Shown one piece after another: positions 21,528 through 33,234 of a stretch of DNA of 64,000 nucleotides. Origin of the DNA: Hofstenia miamia (taxonomy: Eukaryota; Xenacoelomorpha; Acoela; Hofsteniidae). The notes beneath the pieces are model-generated. The model was not told the origin of the DNA, searched no databases, and worked only from the letters and a program-made list of their open reading frames with translations. How positions within the stretch are numbered: position 1 is the first letter of the stretch; each line of letters begins with the position of its first letter. The stretch spans positions 166,224 to 230,223 of the forward strand of contig CABFPE010000348.1 of NCBI GenBank assembly GCA_900660155.1, in the 5' to 3' direction. The position numbers and the translations under genes were made by a program.

Positions 21528-23891
21528 GCGCTATGTAATTCGAATTTCATTTATATCGGCGCTTTGTAATGAGATTTATGTATATCGGCGCTTTGTAAAA
21601 AACGGCGCTTTGTACTATGGCAAAAAATTAAAAAATTTTTTTTTTCATATTTTGCAATTTTTTTCTATTTCTTATTTATTTGATTCCTATTTAAGGTAGT
21701 ATAAAATTTTTGGACTTAGCCATGTACTTTGACACATATAAAACAGACCTGATATATTGCATATACAAAACTACAAAATACCACAAAAACTACAAAAATA
21801 TTGAATATAAAAAGTTTCAATTTTTCATTTAGCAACTTGGAAAATTGAGCTGTTTTTCATAAAAATCTAGGACTTGTGCAATTTCTGAATTATTTGATGA
21901 AGGACATATGTAATCCTTACTAGCAGTGCTCTCAGAATGGCCAGTTTGGGCCAAATGCACCTTCTGTAACTTAGGCGCCAATTCAATTGTCTTTGAATGA
22001 TTTTCCCATATTTTCCTCGCCATTGTTGGTGTGATAATCGAACTATTTGCGTATTTTTTTAATGCCTTTACAACAAAATAGTTAATATTGTGCTCTGGCT
22101 TATTGGAAGAAGATGTGAAAACATACAATGGTTTTATGCTATATTTTTTATATACTCTTGAAGCATTCAATCAATCCACTTACAATTCTCTTCATTGAGA
22201 TGAATAAAAGTTTTATAAAGGTATCCAGTTTTTCCTTTATTCGTACTCATTGTCTTCTTAGTATCTCTTAGGTTTTGATATTGTTCAACTGTCAGAGAAA
22301 TCAAAGGCAATGGCCAAATGTTCAAACATGACTGGAGCATAAAAAATATTAAAGCCATTTGCTCAGAATAACTGCCTCAGAAAGACTTCATATTTAAGGT
22401 TTATTCAATTTTATGTCGCACTTTTACTAATTCTTCAAAAGAAGGAAGCTTTGAGAATTTTTCAGCTTTTGCATCATTAGACTCTCTCCNCGTGACTGGA
22501 GCATAAAAAATATTAAAGCCATTTGCTCAGAATAACTGCCTCGGAAAGACTTCATATTTAAGGTTCGTTCAATTTTATGTCGCACTTTTACTAATTCTTC
22601 GAAAGAAGGAAGCTTTGAGAATTTTTCAGCTTTTGCATCATTAGACTCTCTCCCTGCTGCCTTTTTGTACGTTTCTCTAACGTCATCTATAACCGAATTC
22701 CAGTTATTATATTTAAATCTTAAATATCTTTCATAAGTATCAGCATACCGTAAAAATTTTCGTATTTCAATTAAATAATTCAGCAGAGTCACTGCTTTAA
22801 GGTTAAATTGATTCTTAACTCTTTTAACAAAATCAAACATTATTTTGCTGTCACGTAAAAGCTTAGATTCAGTAATTAACTGCAGTAAGACTGAGCGTAG
22901 CGTTTCATTTAAAATTGAATTAGATGAACTTTCTTCAACCTGTTTTGCTTCCAATTTGCGCGACAAATAATCAAAATAATCTTGAACAATTTCATTTGCT
23001 TTTTCCTTATTTGAAACTTGCATTTCGCGATATGTATATGTTAATGCCTTAATAAAATCAGGTAGAAGTTCTAATGAATGTGGATCCCTTATACGCTTGC
23101 ACTCTAGCTCTTTGCACTTACAACTTTTTCTTGATTTGTTGCAGAACCGCCTGTGGCATTGGTTACATTCATAAACTTTTCGAGCATTCTGTGTTCTATA
23201 AAAATCAATAATAATTTGACGTTGTTTTTTCGTAATATCATGACAGTTAGTAATGTGGTCTCTCAATTTTAAAGATCGTTTAGTACACAAAATACAAATT
23301 TGAGAGTGTAGTTGCCGGATTCTTCTAGTCGGTCTTCTTTTTTTATAATTAACACACATATCTTTAGGTGCTACATCATGAACATTAGAATTCAGAGATG
23401 AACATTCTAGATCTAGCTTTGTCATTTCATTTTCCAAGGATGGATCGCAATCATCGAATGACATTCAGTCAAGATCTATTAAAAAAACAATACATTATAA
23501 AATGCTTGAGATTGTTTAAAGAATTATAACATTAACAAAGAACTATTTAATGACAATAACACGTATGAAAATCAAGAAAAACAAATGCTCTAAGAGATGA
23601 TATAAGTAATGAATAGCATATTTAAGGCTATTTTACATAAAAATCAAATATTTTTCAATACTTAATCTACGTGAAAATGGGCTAAAAATTGAATTTAAGA
23701 AGTTGTAAAAAATTTTCTTTCTTATTTTATTCAATAAATGTTTTTTAATGTGTAATTCTCATATAGTTGAGAAAATTATTTAAAAAAGTTTTTTGAACAC
23801 ACGAAACTTACCCGGCGCTTTGTAACCCTTAGAAATCCGGCCAATCCGGCGCTTTGTAATTTTAGTTCCAATTTGTATGGTACAAAGCGCC
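21527..23891 (-). mobile_element. Crypton-type tyrosine-recombinase transposon, copy 2, with terminal motif arrays
   Basis: About 2.4-kb element bounded here by its outermost GGCGCTTTGTA motifs. Left array (plus-strand reading): 21527 (GGCGCTATGTA), 21558, 21587 and 21604. Right array: 23814 and 23848 in the same orientation, and 23881 inverted (TACAAAGCGCC). The gene lies between, on the minus strand. Cryptons usually lack terminal inverted repeats, so the true ends could be slightly outside these motifs. The repeated GC-rich word in AT-rich DNA suggests binding sites for the element's own protein; that is inference. An assembly join at 22490 duplicates about 170 bp inside the gene. Confidence 0.7.
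21829..23464 (-). pseudogene. Crypton-like tyrosine recombinase gene (near-intact, one frameshift and one assembly join)
   Basis: ATG at 23464. N-terminus: a basic patch YKKRRPTRRIR; a C2H2-type finger (C57, C60, H70, H75); then a Cys-rich segment (C100, C103, C108, C115, C117, C122). Helical core-binding-like region with SKIMFDFVKRVKNQFNLKAV and LLNYLIEIRKFLRYADTYER. The catalytic half follows the join at 22490: a block NIWPLPLISLTVEQYQNL, GKTGYLYKTFIHL, then, after a frameshift near 22168, KPLYVFTSSSN and the C-terminal signature ITPTMARKIWENHS, QTGHSESTASKDYI and AQVLDFYEKQL. The Arg (ARK), His (GHS) and Tyr (DYI) fit the second Arg, the His and the nucleophile Tyr of tyrosine recombinases, and the LxxGHSxxTxxxxY spacing is typical of animal Crypton proteins. 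The assignment is by motif only; a related domesticated or unnamed recombinase family is possible. The frameshift could be real or a sequencing error. Confidence 0.7.
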
Positions 23892-24006
23892 AATATATGT
23901 ATATATCAATATATATATATAAGTATGTTTGTCCGTTTGAATTCATTTACACACGGTGATGCCGCATGTAAAAAGGAATAAGACTAAATTTTTATAGAAA
24001 CTACGT

Positions 24007-25210
24007 TTATGTTCCATTTATTAGATATAGACATGCTGCATAAATGAGCGACGATTTAAAACACTTGGCATTGACTTGAGGAAGAATGATTTTGTTACGT
24101 GTTGATGATGTAGAGAATGGGATTTCTTTGTGTAGAACATGTTCTTGACACTTCACAATCTTAAAAACAGTCTTCTTAAACTTTTTTTCAAATTTAATGT
24201 TCAACATTTCTATAATTTTACTTTTTTTATAAGTGAAAGTCTTCCATACAATTTTAATGGCTTTCCTAATAACGCTCTTTGATAATCTTTGAGACCAAAT
24301 GCAAATACCTCTGCAGGATATAAATAAATAGGAAATATGTACGTTTAAAGTATAAAGACATTTTTGCTTTCATTTAAATACTTCACAATAAAGACCAGTT
24401 TCTTAATTCTCATATTTGCAGTTTTAATAATATGATTCACTTGGGAATTCCATTTAAGGTCTTCGTCAATGAAGACACCAAGATGTTTATACTTATGAAC
24501 TTGTTCAATGTCTTTTCCATTAATAGGAAGCTCTGAATTTCTTGCGTTTATTAAATCTTCACTCTTGATGTTCTTATGAGAAAAGATAATTTTTTTAGTC
24601 TTAGCTTCGTTTATATAGATTAACATCTGCTTTAGCAGTATTTTTATAAACAGAGCCAATTACTCGTATGTCATCCGAATAATTTGCTATATTGGTATGT
24701 CTGAAAATAAAAAATCATATGTTTCGTTAGAAATATTATTAGTTATGCTAGTGAAAAGTAACCCACTTAAAGATCCTCCTTGAGGAACACCGACAATAAT
24801 TGCTAGTTGTTTTGTAAGTTTATTCCTTCCATATCGTATACATTGTTTCCAATTTGTCATGTACTCATTTAACCATCTTGCTAACCATGGCGATTTGATA
24901 TTTCATTCACAATTTTATGCTGTAGGACGGTGTTAAATGCACTGCTATAATCTAGAAAAGTTATTCTGACTATGGTGACAGATGGGGAGTCTAATGTTTT
25001 GTATATGCAGTGTATGATGTATAAAAGAGTATCGACTGTACCAGACTTGTGCTTGTATGCAAATTGAAAACAATCAAAAATGTCTGCCATGCGTTTGATG
25101 TAAACTTCGGCAACATATTTATCCGAACACCTTGCAATCAGAGGAGTTAGAGCGATTGGTCTAAAATGTTTACAATTTTCTTCGTTGATACTTGATTTTT
25201 GAAATTCGAA
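24007..25210 (-). pseudogene. Second type of LINE reverse transcriptase (SAFNT type), decayed
   Basis: Minus-strand RT relic of a different clade from the CR1-like copies. Visible in order: FRPIALTPLIARC (about 25165); DCFQFAYKHKSGTVDTLLYI; the box-A region ITFLDYSSAFNTVLQHKIV (about 24930-24990); GVPQGGSLSGLLF (about 24760-24800); the catalytic box as NYSDDIRVIG, with YSDD instead of YADD (about 24680); INGKDIEQVHKYKHLGVFID (about 24480); and a C-terminal stretch IPFSTSSTRNKIILPQVNAK (about 24080-24130). Several frameshifts and stops separate the blocks. The 5' end is cut near 25210, directly next to a G-rich repeat patch. LDYSSAFNT and STR-LP-VN tails are common in L2/RTE-like LINEs of animals; I do not assign the exact clade. 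Confidence 0.8.
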
Positions 25211-25320
25211 CTGAATTCCGATTGGTTGAGATTTTCATTTCGGGTTCGGGTTGTGTTCGAGTTGACCAATCGGGTTTGGGTCGGGATATAAAATCTCAGC
25301 CTAATTCTAACCTCTATGCT
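25190..25320. repeat. GGGTTCGGGT-type G-rich patch
   Basis: Contains TTCGGGTTCGGGTTGTGTTC, ACCAATCGGGTTTGGGTCGGG and two copies of the ACCAATC/GATTGGT pair in inverted orientation (GATTGGTTGAG near 25217 and GTTGACCAATC near 25260). Probably part of a non-autonomous DNA transposon; the ends are not defined. Confidence 0.4.
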
Positions 25321-26174
25321 GGTGTTGTACTGAGTTATTGAAAAAGGTGGACTGAAATTGAAACAAATAGACTAATACAAAACAATTGCGGTAAATGCTA
25401 TATAATTTCTTAAGCAACGTTTTGAAATTGTAAATTTCAGTGTGCAGATTTTGTTAGTTTCAAACATACCCAAAAATTTCTAAACAAATGACATAAAAAT
25501 GAATCCAACTGGAATTAAGTAGGTTGAACAAGATTCAGGCTGAGAAAGGATGGAGCCTAAATTTTCTGATTGGAGTTAAGGGCTAAGAAGGAACAAAATT
25601 TCTAAGGATAATCCTACCAAAGGAAGGAAGTGAAACGAAGGAACCGTTAACAGGACAACACCACATATGTGTGTTAACCATCCTTAAAGATGGCGAGGCT
25701 TGCCGTTGTGCGGTGTTTACGAAACACAATACAACACATCATGTTCTATTGTGTGAAAAATTTAAATTTTTTGTGTACACAATACAATATGTTGTGAGGA
25801 ATCTCTTGGTCATAAAGTTGGCAATTTCACCTATATCCAAAAAATCTCATCTATATAATATGATTTCTAATTTCAAACGTACTAACAAGTCCCGTATTTA
25901 AATTTATACATAATAATGATGGTTAGTGCAATTATTTAGGTTATATTTATATATATATATATATATATATAAATGTAATCTTAAAATATGCTTGAAAAAT
26001 TGCAGATTTTTAATAAACTTTCTAAATTTTTTTAAAAAATTATATTAATAAATTTTAAACATATATCTGAAGTGGACAAGAAACTTTTAAGACTATTCAA
26101 TTCCCCTAATAATATTGTTTTTTAATTTTCAAAATAATGAATTTATCAACTAGTTTTCTGTAGGAATATATATC

Positions 26175-26217
<43 letters not shown>

Positions 26218-27000
26218 GAGGAAAAAAGAGAGAAAAAGAGAGAGAGACAGAAAGAATGGTTTTCTTCCTCAGAAAAAAAACTGAAGCCTACATTTATTTA
26301 AATAAAAATTTTAGTTGGATGTTATTACAAAGAAGTGTTCAGAGGTGCTTTCTTTCTTCCTAAATTTATACAGCTGCACTCAAATAATTTTTGTATTAGG
26401 CTGGGGGTCTATGTAAAAATACAATTAATTGCGCTTTTAAAATTCAGAATTAGTCAATAGCTTTATTAGAAAATTGTTTTTATTTACCAATATCATTAGC
26501 AAGTCATTGTTGTAATTGGGTATTACAACAAACAGTAGCACAGTGTTATAAAACTGACAAAAGTTGAAGCAACGTGAAAAATACATATATACTTTAAAAT
26601 TAATACAAATATCATTTTTACATAGAAGTGCTTGGATAAAAGAATTGCAGAATATAAATGGTCTTGTTGTGGTTCCTCTTCTCATGGTGTTTTCTTATGC
26701 CAAAATGCTAAAGCAATAATCTATTTCAGAATTGCCATGCTCTATTAATGAAACAAAGTTGTACGGCACGGGCTTCTATAGTAGGGCATGAACAAAGCAT
26801 ATGGGCTTTGATCTTAGCATGAATAATTGTAGTTTTTCGAGGGTTTTAGATCCTAAAACCATTTGATTGATAAAAAATTTCTATCTGTATATTCTATATA
26901 TTTATCTTTGTATATCTGTTTTGTGAAGCACAATATAACCTTCTTTTAGATCTACAACAAAAATTACAGCATAGCAAATATAATACTACATTAAGTCACA
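25320..27000. other. Spacer with microsatellites
   Basis: Holds (TA)n at 25948-25971 and a compound (TA)n-(GA)n tract at 26177-26256. The open frames 25671-25901 (plus) and 26437-26685 (minus) show no family motif. No gene supported. Confidence 0.5.
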
Positions 27001-27005
27001 TAAAG

Positions 27006-27347
27006 TTATAATGCAACGTATAAATCATAAGTTGTGAAATTAAGAGGGCGTTCAATAACGATTGGACGAGTGATAACTAATACCGCGTCTCCAGCAAAAC
27101 AGTTTGAAGTGCTGTCAAATATTTTTATATGAATTGATGCACGATTTGTAAATTGATTTAAAAAATTAAGATTTTGTAGTTGTAAAAAATAAATAACCTC
27201 CCTGCTTAAAGTTAAAGCATATGTTCTAGACTTCGGAAGCATCCTTGTCACAAACATGCTTGAGCTATTAATAAGATATTTGTAGAGAATAATTAAGTCC
27301 ACTTCTACCTGGGTATTTGGCTTAACACTTTTAAGATTAAATCGTTG
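27006..27347 (-). CDS. Terminal exon of an unrecognised gene
   Basis: A 342-bp exon of exactly 114 codons including the stop. It starts immediately after a good 3' splice site (TTTCCACCTTCAG, with AG at 27348-27349) in phase 0, with no stop through its length. The protein begins QRFNLKSVKPNTQVEVDLII and ends IERPLNFTTYDLYVAL. It has balanced composition, alternating hydrophobic residues as in beta-strands, and two N-glycosylation sequons (NSS near residue 27 and NFT near 105). That composition would suit the extracellular part of a secreted or membrane protein, but no known domain is recognised. It would be the last exon of a minus-strand gene whose upstream exons lie at higher coordinates and are not securely found. 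It could also be a remnant of a transposon gene, though the splice junction argues against this. Confidence 0.45.
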   Translation of the reverse strand, partial: QRFNLKSVKPNTQVEVDLIILYKYLINSSSMFVTRMLPKSRTYALTLSREVIYFLQLQNLNFLNQFTNRASIHIKIFDSTSNCFAGDAVLVITRPIVIERPLNFTTYDLYVAL

Positions 27348-27349
27348 CT

Positions 27350-29745
27350 GAAGGTGGAAAACTTGCTTGCAATCAAAAAGAATTTAATAATTTTAGATGT
27401 TTGTGTTCATAACTTGAACACCTCATATGAAACGGGCTGACATATAAAAGAAACTAATTCTAGATTATAATCCCATATAGTTCTACTTAGTTTATATCAC
27501 ATAAATTGAACACAATTAAGGGATTATTTGATAGAGCATATAAAATATGTTCGACATAACATGCAATTAATGCCTTTGGTCAAATATTTACCATCTTAGA
27601 ACGGAATAGATATTCTGATAATATTCTAAGAAAATTTTCAGATCCTCTATTTGAAAACGATGGCAGCAAGCGAAACCATTAAGGTATTCAAAATACCAAA
27701 AAAGAAAATAGTATGGAAGTATACGTGAACATTACATATCTAAGTAACAAAGTTTTCAAAAAAAGAGTGAAAAATCTGAAAACAAGGTACAAAATACTAA
27801 AATCACACAGATTTTTACATTACTTAAAACAATAGCTATTCTCGTAAAAAAATACGATATTCCAAAAAACTTAGTTTCATCCCTTGTGTAAAAGCACGCA
27901 TGTTATGATTGCGATAAATATTATATCGGTGAAACTAAAAGACATTTGGAAATATGATCTAATGTGAGCACTTAGGATGTCATCCAAGTTCAGAAATGGT
28001 TACCAATCAACTTCAAAATTAAGGAAGATCAATTTAAAATTGTACTAAGAACAGAACATTAACAAAATTGCAGAGGCAATATACAGAAATAAAAAACCCA
28101 GGATAAATTAGTAAATCGAAAACAAAGTATGAAGACTTTAAATTTATTTTAAATGTATGTAAATTCATTTACCAAATATTTTTTAAGCTAAATATTTTTT
28201 AAGCTGATTAACATGGTAATACATGGAAAGAGATTTTTAAGAATAATAAGATTTTCAATGATTTAAGTGATGTATAGTTAATTTGTAAGCAAAATAGAAA
28301 TATTAGCGTAGGTGTCTAATAATCTATTGTATTTTAAGCAGAAAATCGAATTAGCACAGTAATTTTGGACTAGTTTATGTCTTGAAGTTAAATAATCTCG
28401 TTGATCATAAAGTAGACTGCTGATCACTGTCAGATTGAAGGTTATCATTGTTATGCATTTCATTCTGAGACATACAAATACATTCTTCATTACATCTCTG
28501 ACTTGATTTTTTATCAATTTGCTGCTTCTTTATCTGTTTCATTGCAAGAATTCTTAATAATACCGTTAATTTCCCTCTTCAAATCTTCTTCATTTTGAGT
28601 ATTACTTGATACCCATTATCGAAGAATTTAGTACAAAGACAAATAATGTATTTTCCAAATGGTTATAATAATTTTAAGCATCTAAACGAAAATGACAGCT
28701 GAAGTTATAACCTCAAATGTTTTTCTATCTTCAATTTCTTTAATCAATGTATTAGAGATAGATTTGGCAATTGTATCCAACGTAATCATTATGAAAAACT
28801 GCATGCAATGAATTTATAATTACAATGATGCAGAAATGCATAAAAAATGCACATTGAATTTCATACGTAGTCCTTACCATAAGTTTCAAATGCTAAGAAA
28901 CCTTAGTCAGTTAATTTAAACAATTCATTAGATAAAATTGAAGGCTGGCATGCAATGTCGGTTTGCTAAATTCTATCAATATCAATCATTGATGTAAATA
29001 TTTTAACTGTAGGCCATAAATTTTTGTGACTTATGCTGGCCTTTGCACTTTGCTTACACGACACTCTTAAAAAGAATACAAATATTATTAGTACAATGAC
29101 ATAATAGTTCTTAAAAGTGCAAATTTTAAAACTTAGAACGCGCTTAGCCTACCAGCAATCGAAATAGAAACACTATATATTCATTGATATTAGGAAATGT
29201 TTTCTAACAAAACTTCAAGATATTTTTTAAATTACGCAGTAAATATGTAAGCACTGCAGTATTTAAAAAGAAATATGCTATAAAAAATATCATTGTTAGC
29301 ACAAAATATTACAGAATACAATACGAGCACAGCTCTTTAACTTTCTAATTCAGTTTTGGGAGAAGAAAAAGTACATGTGACATATTAATAAATTTAGAAG
29401 AAGTTAAGCCAAGCAAATTTAAAAATTTTCAGCGCAATATAATTTATTACTTGCCTATTATAAAATATTTGCATTAAAAAATATTTTGCAATATGGATTA
29501 TAGGTATATTTAATTAGGAAAACCAAATGTGAAAAATTTCAAACTTGATTCTCAAACAAAAATTGTAACAAGCAATCTGCAAAATTTTAAATATAAAATT
29601 ATGTTAATGAAACTGATTATATTATATAAAAATTCAATTTAAAATTTAATTATATTTTTTGTTTCTATTTTACATTTTGTTGAAAACTTTTTGGAATGAA
29701 ATTAGTTCTACAATGATTTTAATAAAAAATGTAGAAATATTTTAG
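27350..29745 (-). other. Intronic or intergenic stretch with weak exon candidates
   Basis: If the exon at 27.0-27.35 kb is real, its upstream exons should be here. Two minus-strand stretches look coding-like. At about 28800-28720, after a possible acceptor TTGCATGCAG, the reading is LDTIAKSISNTLIKEIEDRK, followed by a possible GTTATA donor. At about 28610-28505 the reading is SSNTQNEEDLKREINGIIKN to a stop. Both are short and charged. The open frame 28278-28517 has no recognised motif. None can be joined with confidence to the 27-kb exon. Confidence 0.25.
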
Positions 29746-29748
29746 TAA

Positions 29749-30022
29749 TTAATAATGATTTGTAATATTATAGTTATAATGTTTGTATGTTCTGATACCG
29801 TTGGCGAGTGGCACAAATGTTCCGCCAACAATAATAGCTTCCGCCGTTGCTGCCCCAATTGTTGAAACCCACAGAGAGGCCACGAACTTTTGTAATTTGA
29901 TAGTAATCATAATATGCAAATGAAATTGTTTCATATTTCTGACACAATATTTTGTCGATAGATGTCTCACTAGAATGTGAGACATACACTATAGAAACAG
30001 CTTTTTTACAGAATGTAAGCAT
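29749..30022 (-). CDS. Possible exon, two overlapping open frames, function unknown
   Basis: The 29790-29890 stretch is clearly more GC-rich than its surroundings and is open in two minus-strand frames at once. One frame reads KILCQKYETISFAYYDYYQI and GLSVGFNNWGSNGGSYYCWR; the other reads KFVASLWVSTIGAATAEAII and VGGTFVPLANG. A possible acceptor (GCTGTTTCTATAG, about 29998) precedes both, and a possible donor (ACG then GTATCAG, near 29805) follows. The compositional bias suggests selection on protein, but I cannot decide the frame or family. It may be an upstream exon of the gene ending at 27006. Confidence 0.3.
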
Positions 30023-30024
30023 AC

Positions 30025-31670
30025 GTTTCCTTGAAGAAACATTAGGAATGATAGACTATGCTTAATCTAGTTCTTAGAGTACACCATTTTACAGATAACT
30101 ATGAATTAAAAAATTTTATCTTAATATCTAAATTTATTGCTCTCAAAAATTTACAATGATTTTTCGATTTGAAATCAATGTAAACTCTATGTAATGTGGA
30201 GCAATATGTTTATAATGTGGAAATGTGTTTAGCTAACAAGTCTTTGTGGGAAGATGCCAGATAAGGTAATAGCGACATCACAAATCAATTAAGTTGTGTT
30301 CTATCAGACATGTATTCTATTTCATTTTTGGTCGCTTAATTTCTAAGATTGCACGTTGGAAGAAATTCAATAAGTGTTTTTAAAATTTCTTAGTGTGTGT
30401 ACAGCAGGTTGGAAAATGGGTTAATTTTTTTAACCTGCTGCCCAAACCGACTCGTCTGGCACTGATCCACGATCTGACTATATCAAGGAAAGATTACTAG
30501 CATAATTCCTACAAAATATTGTAACAAAAAAGTTTCACTAAAAATATTGTCTAGTTTGAACAGGTTTTGGACTGAGATTTTTTATGTGATCAAAATATTT
30601 CTTGGTTTAAGCATTTTGAAATATATATATATGATAAAAAGAATATCCTATGTTCCCAATTTTCATGTAAGCCTGCCTTTCCTGTTTGGTGGTATCTTTT
30701 TAAGGACTACGTAAAACTGCTGGAAACGTTCCATAAGATTGTCTTCCACTGAATTACATTTAGATACGATTAATAAAAATGCAATTATCTCTTCGACGAG
30801 ATTATGAATATTTTATTTCATTCCATAAAGCATTACATCAAAAGTGTTAAATTGATATGCTTTTCTTTGCTTACTAGTATTTTCTGAGAAGCAATGAAAA
30901 CGCTTTGTTTAATGTGAAGCAGTTACTCCTGCTAGCTATCTTCGAAAAATTTGCATTTCAAGAAATTTGTCTAAATACCCAATAATATTTGCAAGAATCC
31001 AAAAAAAAATGTGTAGGAAGACAGCAAAATTATAAAGAAGATATTCAACTCTCTATGAGAAGTATGTACTATAATTCATATTAACATTTTATTTTGTAGA
31101 TAGCTTCATAATGTTAATATAATTTACATTATGCAACTAAAATCTTTTACTGCTACTACTTTAAATTAAAAAATTCAAAAATAATTTAAAAATAATTTAA
31201 AAAAATTAAAAAGAATTTCAATAATTCAAATATTGGATTTGTAACATTTTAAAATGGAATTTTTAACCAATTTTATTTTGCGAAATCACTTCCAAATATT
31301 GAATGTTGTTTATTTCTGCCGGAATTCTTCCACATCACAGAATTTGTTGAATACAAAACACCAATCAATTCCATTAAATTTAGAATGAAGAAATATACGT
31401 TTGTACTAAAATAAGAAGAAAATTAGGAAACAATTTAATTTTCTTCATTCATTTGGAAATTTTCTCTAAATGATGGTTTTGATGAGAAATAAAATAATAA
31501 TTTAGAATAGAATGAATATCAAAATGCTTACTCTATACATCTATCCGAAAATTCTTTGCTTCACAGAAGTTTGACAAATTAATAAATATTTATCATCAAA
31601 CGTTTCTTTATGTAATTAAGATAAAAGAAACTGAAAATATTTCAACAGACAAAGTTTATATGAGTTTTTT
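30025..31670. other. Spacer, nothing recognised
   Basis: AT-rich sequence with no open frame above 60 codons and no family motif. Around 30400-30475 there is a GC-richer patch (AACCTGCTGCCCAAACCGAC) without an assignment. Confidence 0.5.
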
Positions 31671-31674
31671 GAAA

Positions 31675-32055
31675 TGTCGGTGTTATGATGGCCATGGTGA
31701 TAATCATGATTGAACAAATTCAATGCATGTAATAATCAAACTATAATTACATCAGCTTTCCTGTTAAAGTTACATATTTTAAATATGTTACTATTTAATT
31801 AATGGCATCATTAGTGGAACCAGGTTGACATGACTTGACCTCCCCCAAATCAATGGGCAGATAATCAATTTTCTAAAATAATGTCGGTCTGAGTATCATT
31901 GCAAAAGTGTTCAATACATTGCAAAGAGGGGCCAAGTCATGTCGAGAATGAGTTGACACTAGGTGTAGTTGGTCCGGATCTGGTTTACATGTTGAAATTT
32001 TTGGTCCAGAAAATTAAATTTTGGTTCGTCAGTTCAATACACTGTATGTTGAAAG
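31675..32055. repeat. Dispersed repeat family, copy A
   Basis: Shares long collinear similarity with 33235-33600. Common words include ATAATTACATCAG, AATATGTTACTATTTAATTA, CCAGGTTGACATGACTTGA, TTTTCTAAAATAATGT, TTCAATACATTGCAAAG, GTCGAGAATGAGTTGA and TGTAGTTGGTCCGG. No open frame is conserved between the copies. Probably a non-autonomous transposon. Confidence 0.7.
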
Positions 32056-32066
32056 TATTTATTTGG

Positions 32067-32135
32067 TGCCCAGTGGCGCAGCCAATGGGGTGGCACACTG
32101 GGCACGTGCCACCCCCGAAATTGAAGGACAAAAAA
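32067..32135. repeat. GC-rich transposon fragment (GGCGCAGCC type)
   Basis: CCCAGTGGCGCAGCCAATGG followed by GGTGGCACACTGGGCACGTG and CCACCCCC. This class of word (a 'not all sites are GCGCAGCC' type of mobile-repeat end) stands out sharply from the AT-rich surroundings and is followed by an A-rich run. It contains a short GTGGCAC/GTGCCAC inverted pair. The family is not determined. Confidence 0.4.
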
Positions 32136-33234
32136 AATTCTGAACAAAAGTTAAAAATGCTTTAATGCTGGAATTTACATTGATATCACACTGTTTCTTC
32201 CGCTGAAAGGCATAAAATAAATTTGTTTGCACACCAACAAATTTATCCCACGAAAATTCACCCCAGCCCCTTTTCATGTTTGTCAATTTAATTTTTGTCA
32301 AGGAATTTTTTTATAAGGCAATAAAATTCTTTTCTATTTTCAGTGAACATTATGTCTATATTATAGGTATCAAAAATTTAAATTTATCAACGTTCAAAAT
32401 TAAAAAAATCTATTTTGTGCCCATAACGAAATGAAATCCTGGCTGTGTGCCTTTTGGTGCTGTTTCCGAAAATAAATTTTGGTCCTGGTAGTTGTTAGTG
32501 TCTTTCGTTTTGCTATCACATTATCACGCATCAAGTTAGAATTTTTCGATTAATGACGAAAATATTAAATGTAGTGAAATATTAAAAATTGGAATATTTA
32601 TCTGAAGCTTAACACCTCAAATTAACTGGCGAAATTAACATTAAGTGTATTATTTTTAAACAAATAGAATGCCTAATGTATAAGACAATAATTTGAGAAT
32701 TCTTATGCACATATAGTTAGCTTGTCCCGAAACATTTGGTCCCGGCCCTGCTCCGTATCTGACCCCGAATTATTACTTTTTATCCCAGTATTTGGTCCCA
32801 GATAAAGGAGTGGAGCAGAATAGCGGTCCCACTAAACTCTATTTTGTTTATTATTGTTTGATTCATTTTCTTCTAAAACAAATATATTTGTTACTAGTAT
32901 CATTATTTTTAAAGTCGACAGTAAACAAATTCGATTATTAACATCCGCATTGATTTCAATTCGCTTAGTGAATGCATCGTCCACCTTTAATATATATAAT
33001 AGCATGTGTATGTGATAAAATTTCTTCATTAATATGCTGTTGCTGAAAAAAATCATGCAAATATAGGTTATTGAACTTTTGCACTTAGACTATTTCCTAT
33101 AATGAGTCGTGTGAGTTTTTGATTAAAAGCAACAATGGAGCTAAAATTACTTCAATTTAATTTCAGAAATATTTTGTACTCATACTACAAAATTCATCCA
33201 GTAGATGGCTAACTAAAACTTCAATTAAATTTCG

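Noticed and set aside
21415-21699. Open frame with long Tyr-Ile repeats (also 16521-16709 on the minus strand)
   Set aside because: Translation of (TA)n microsatellites, no coding evidence.
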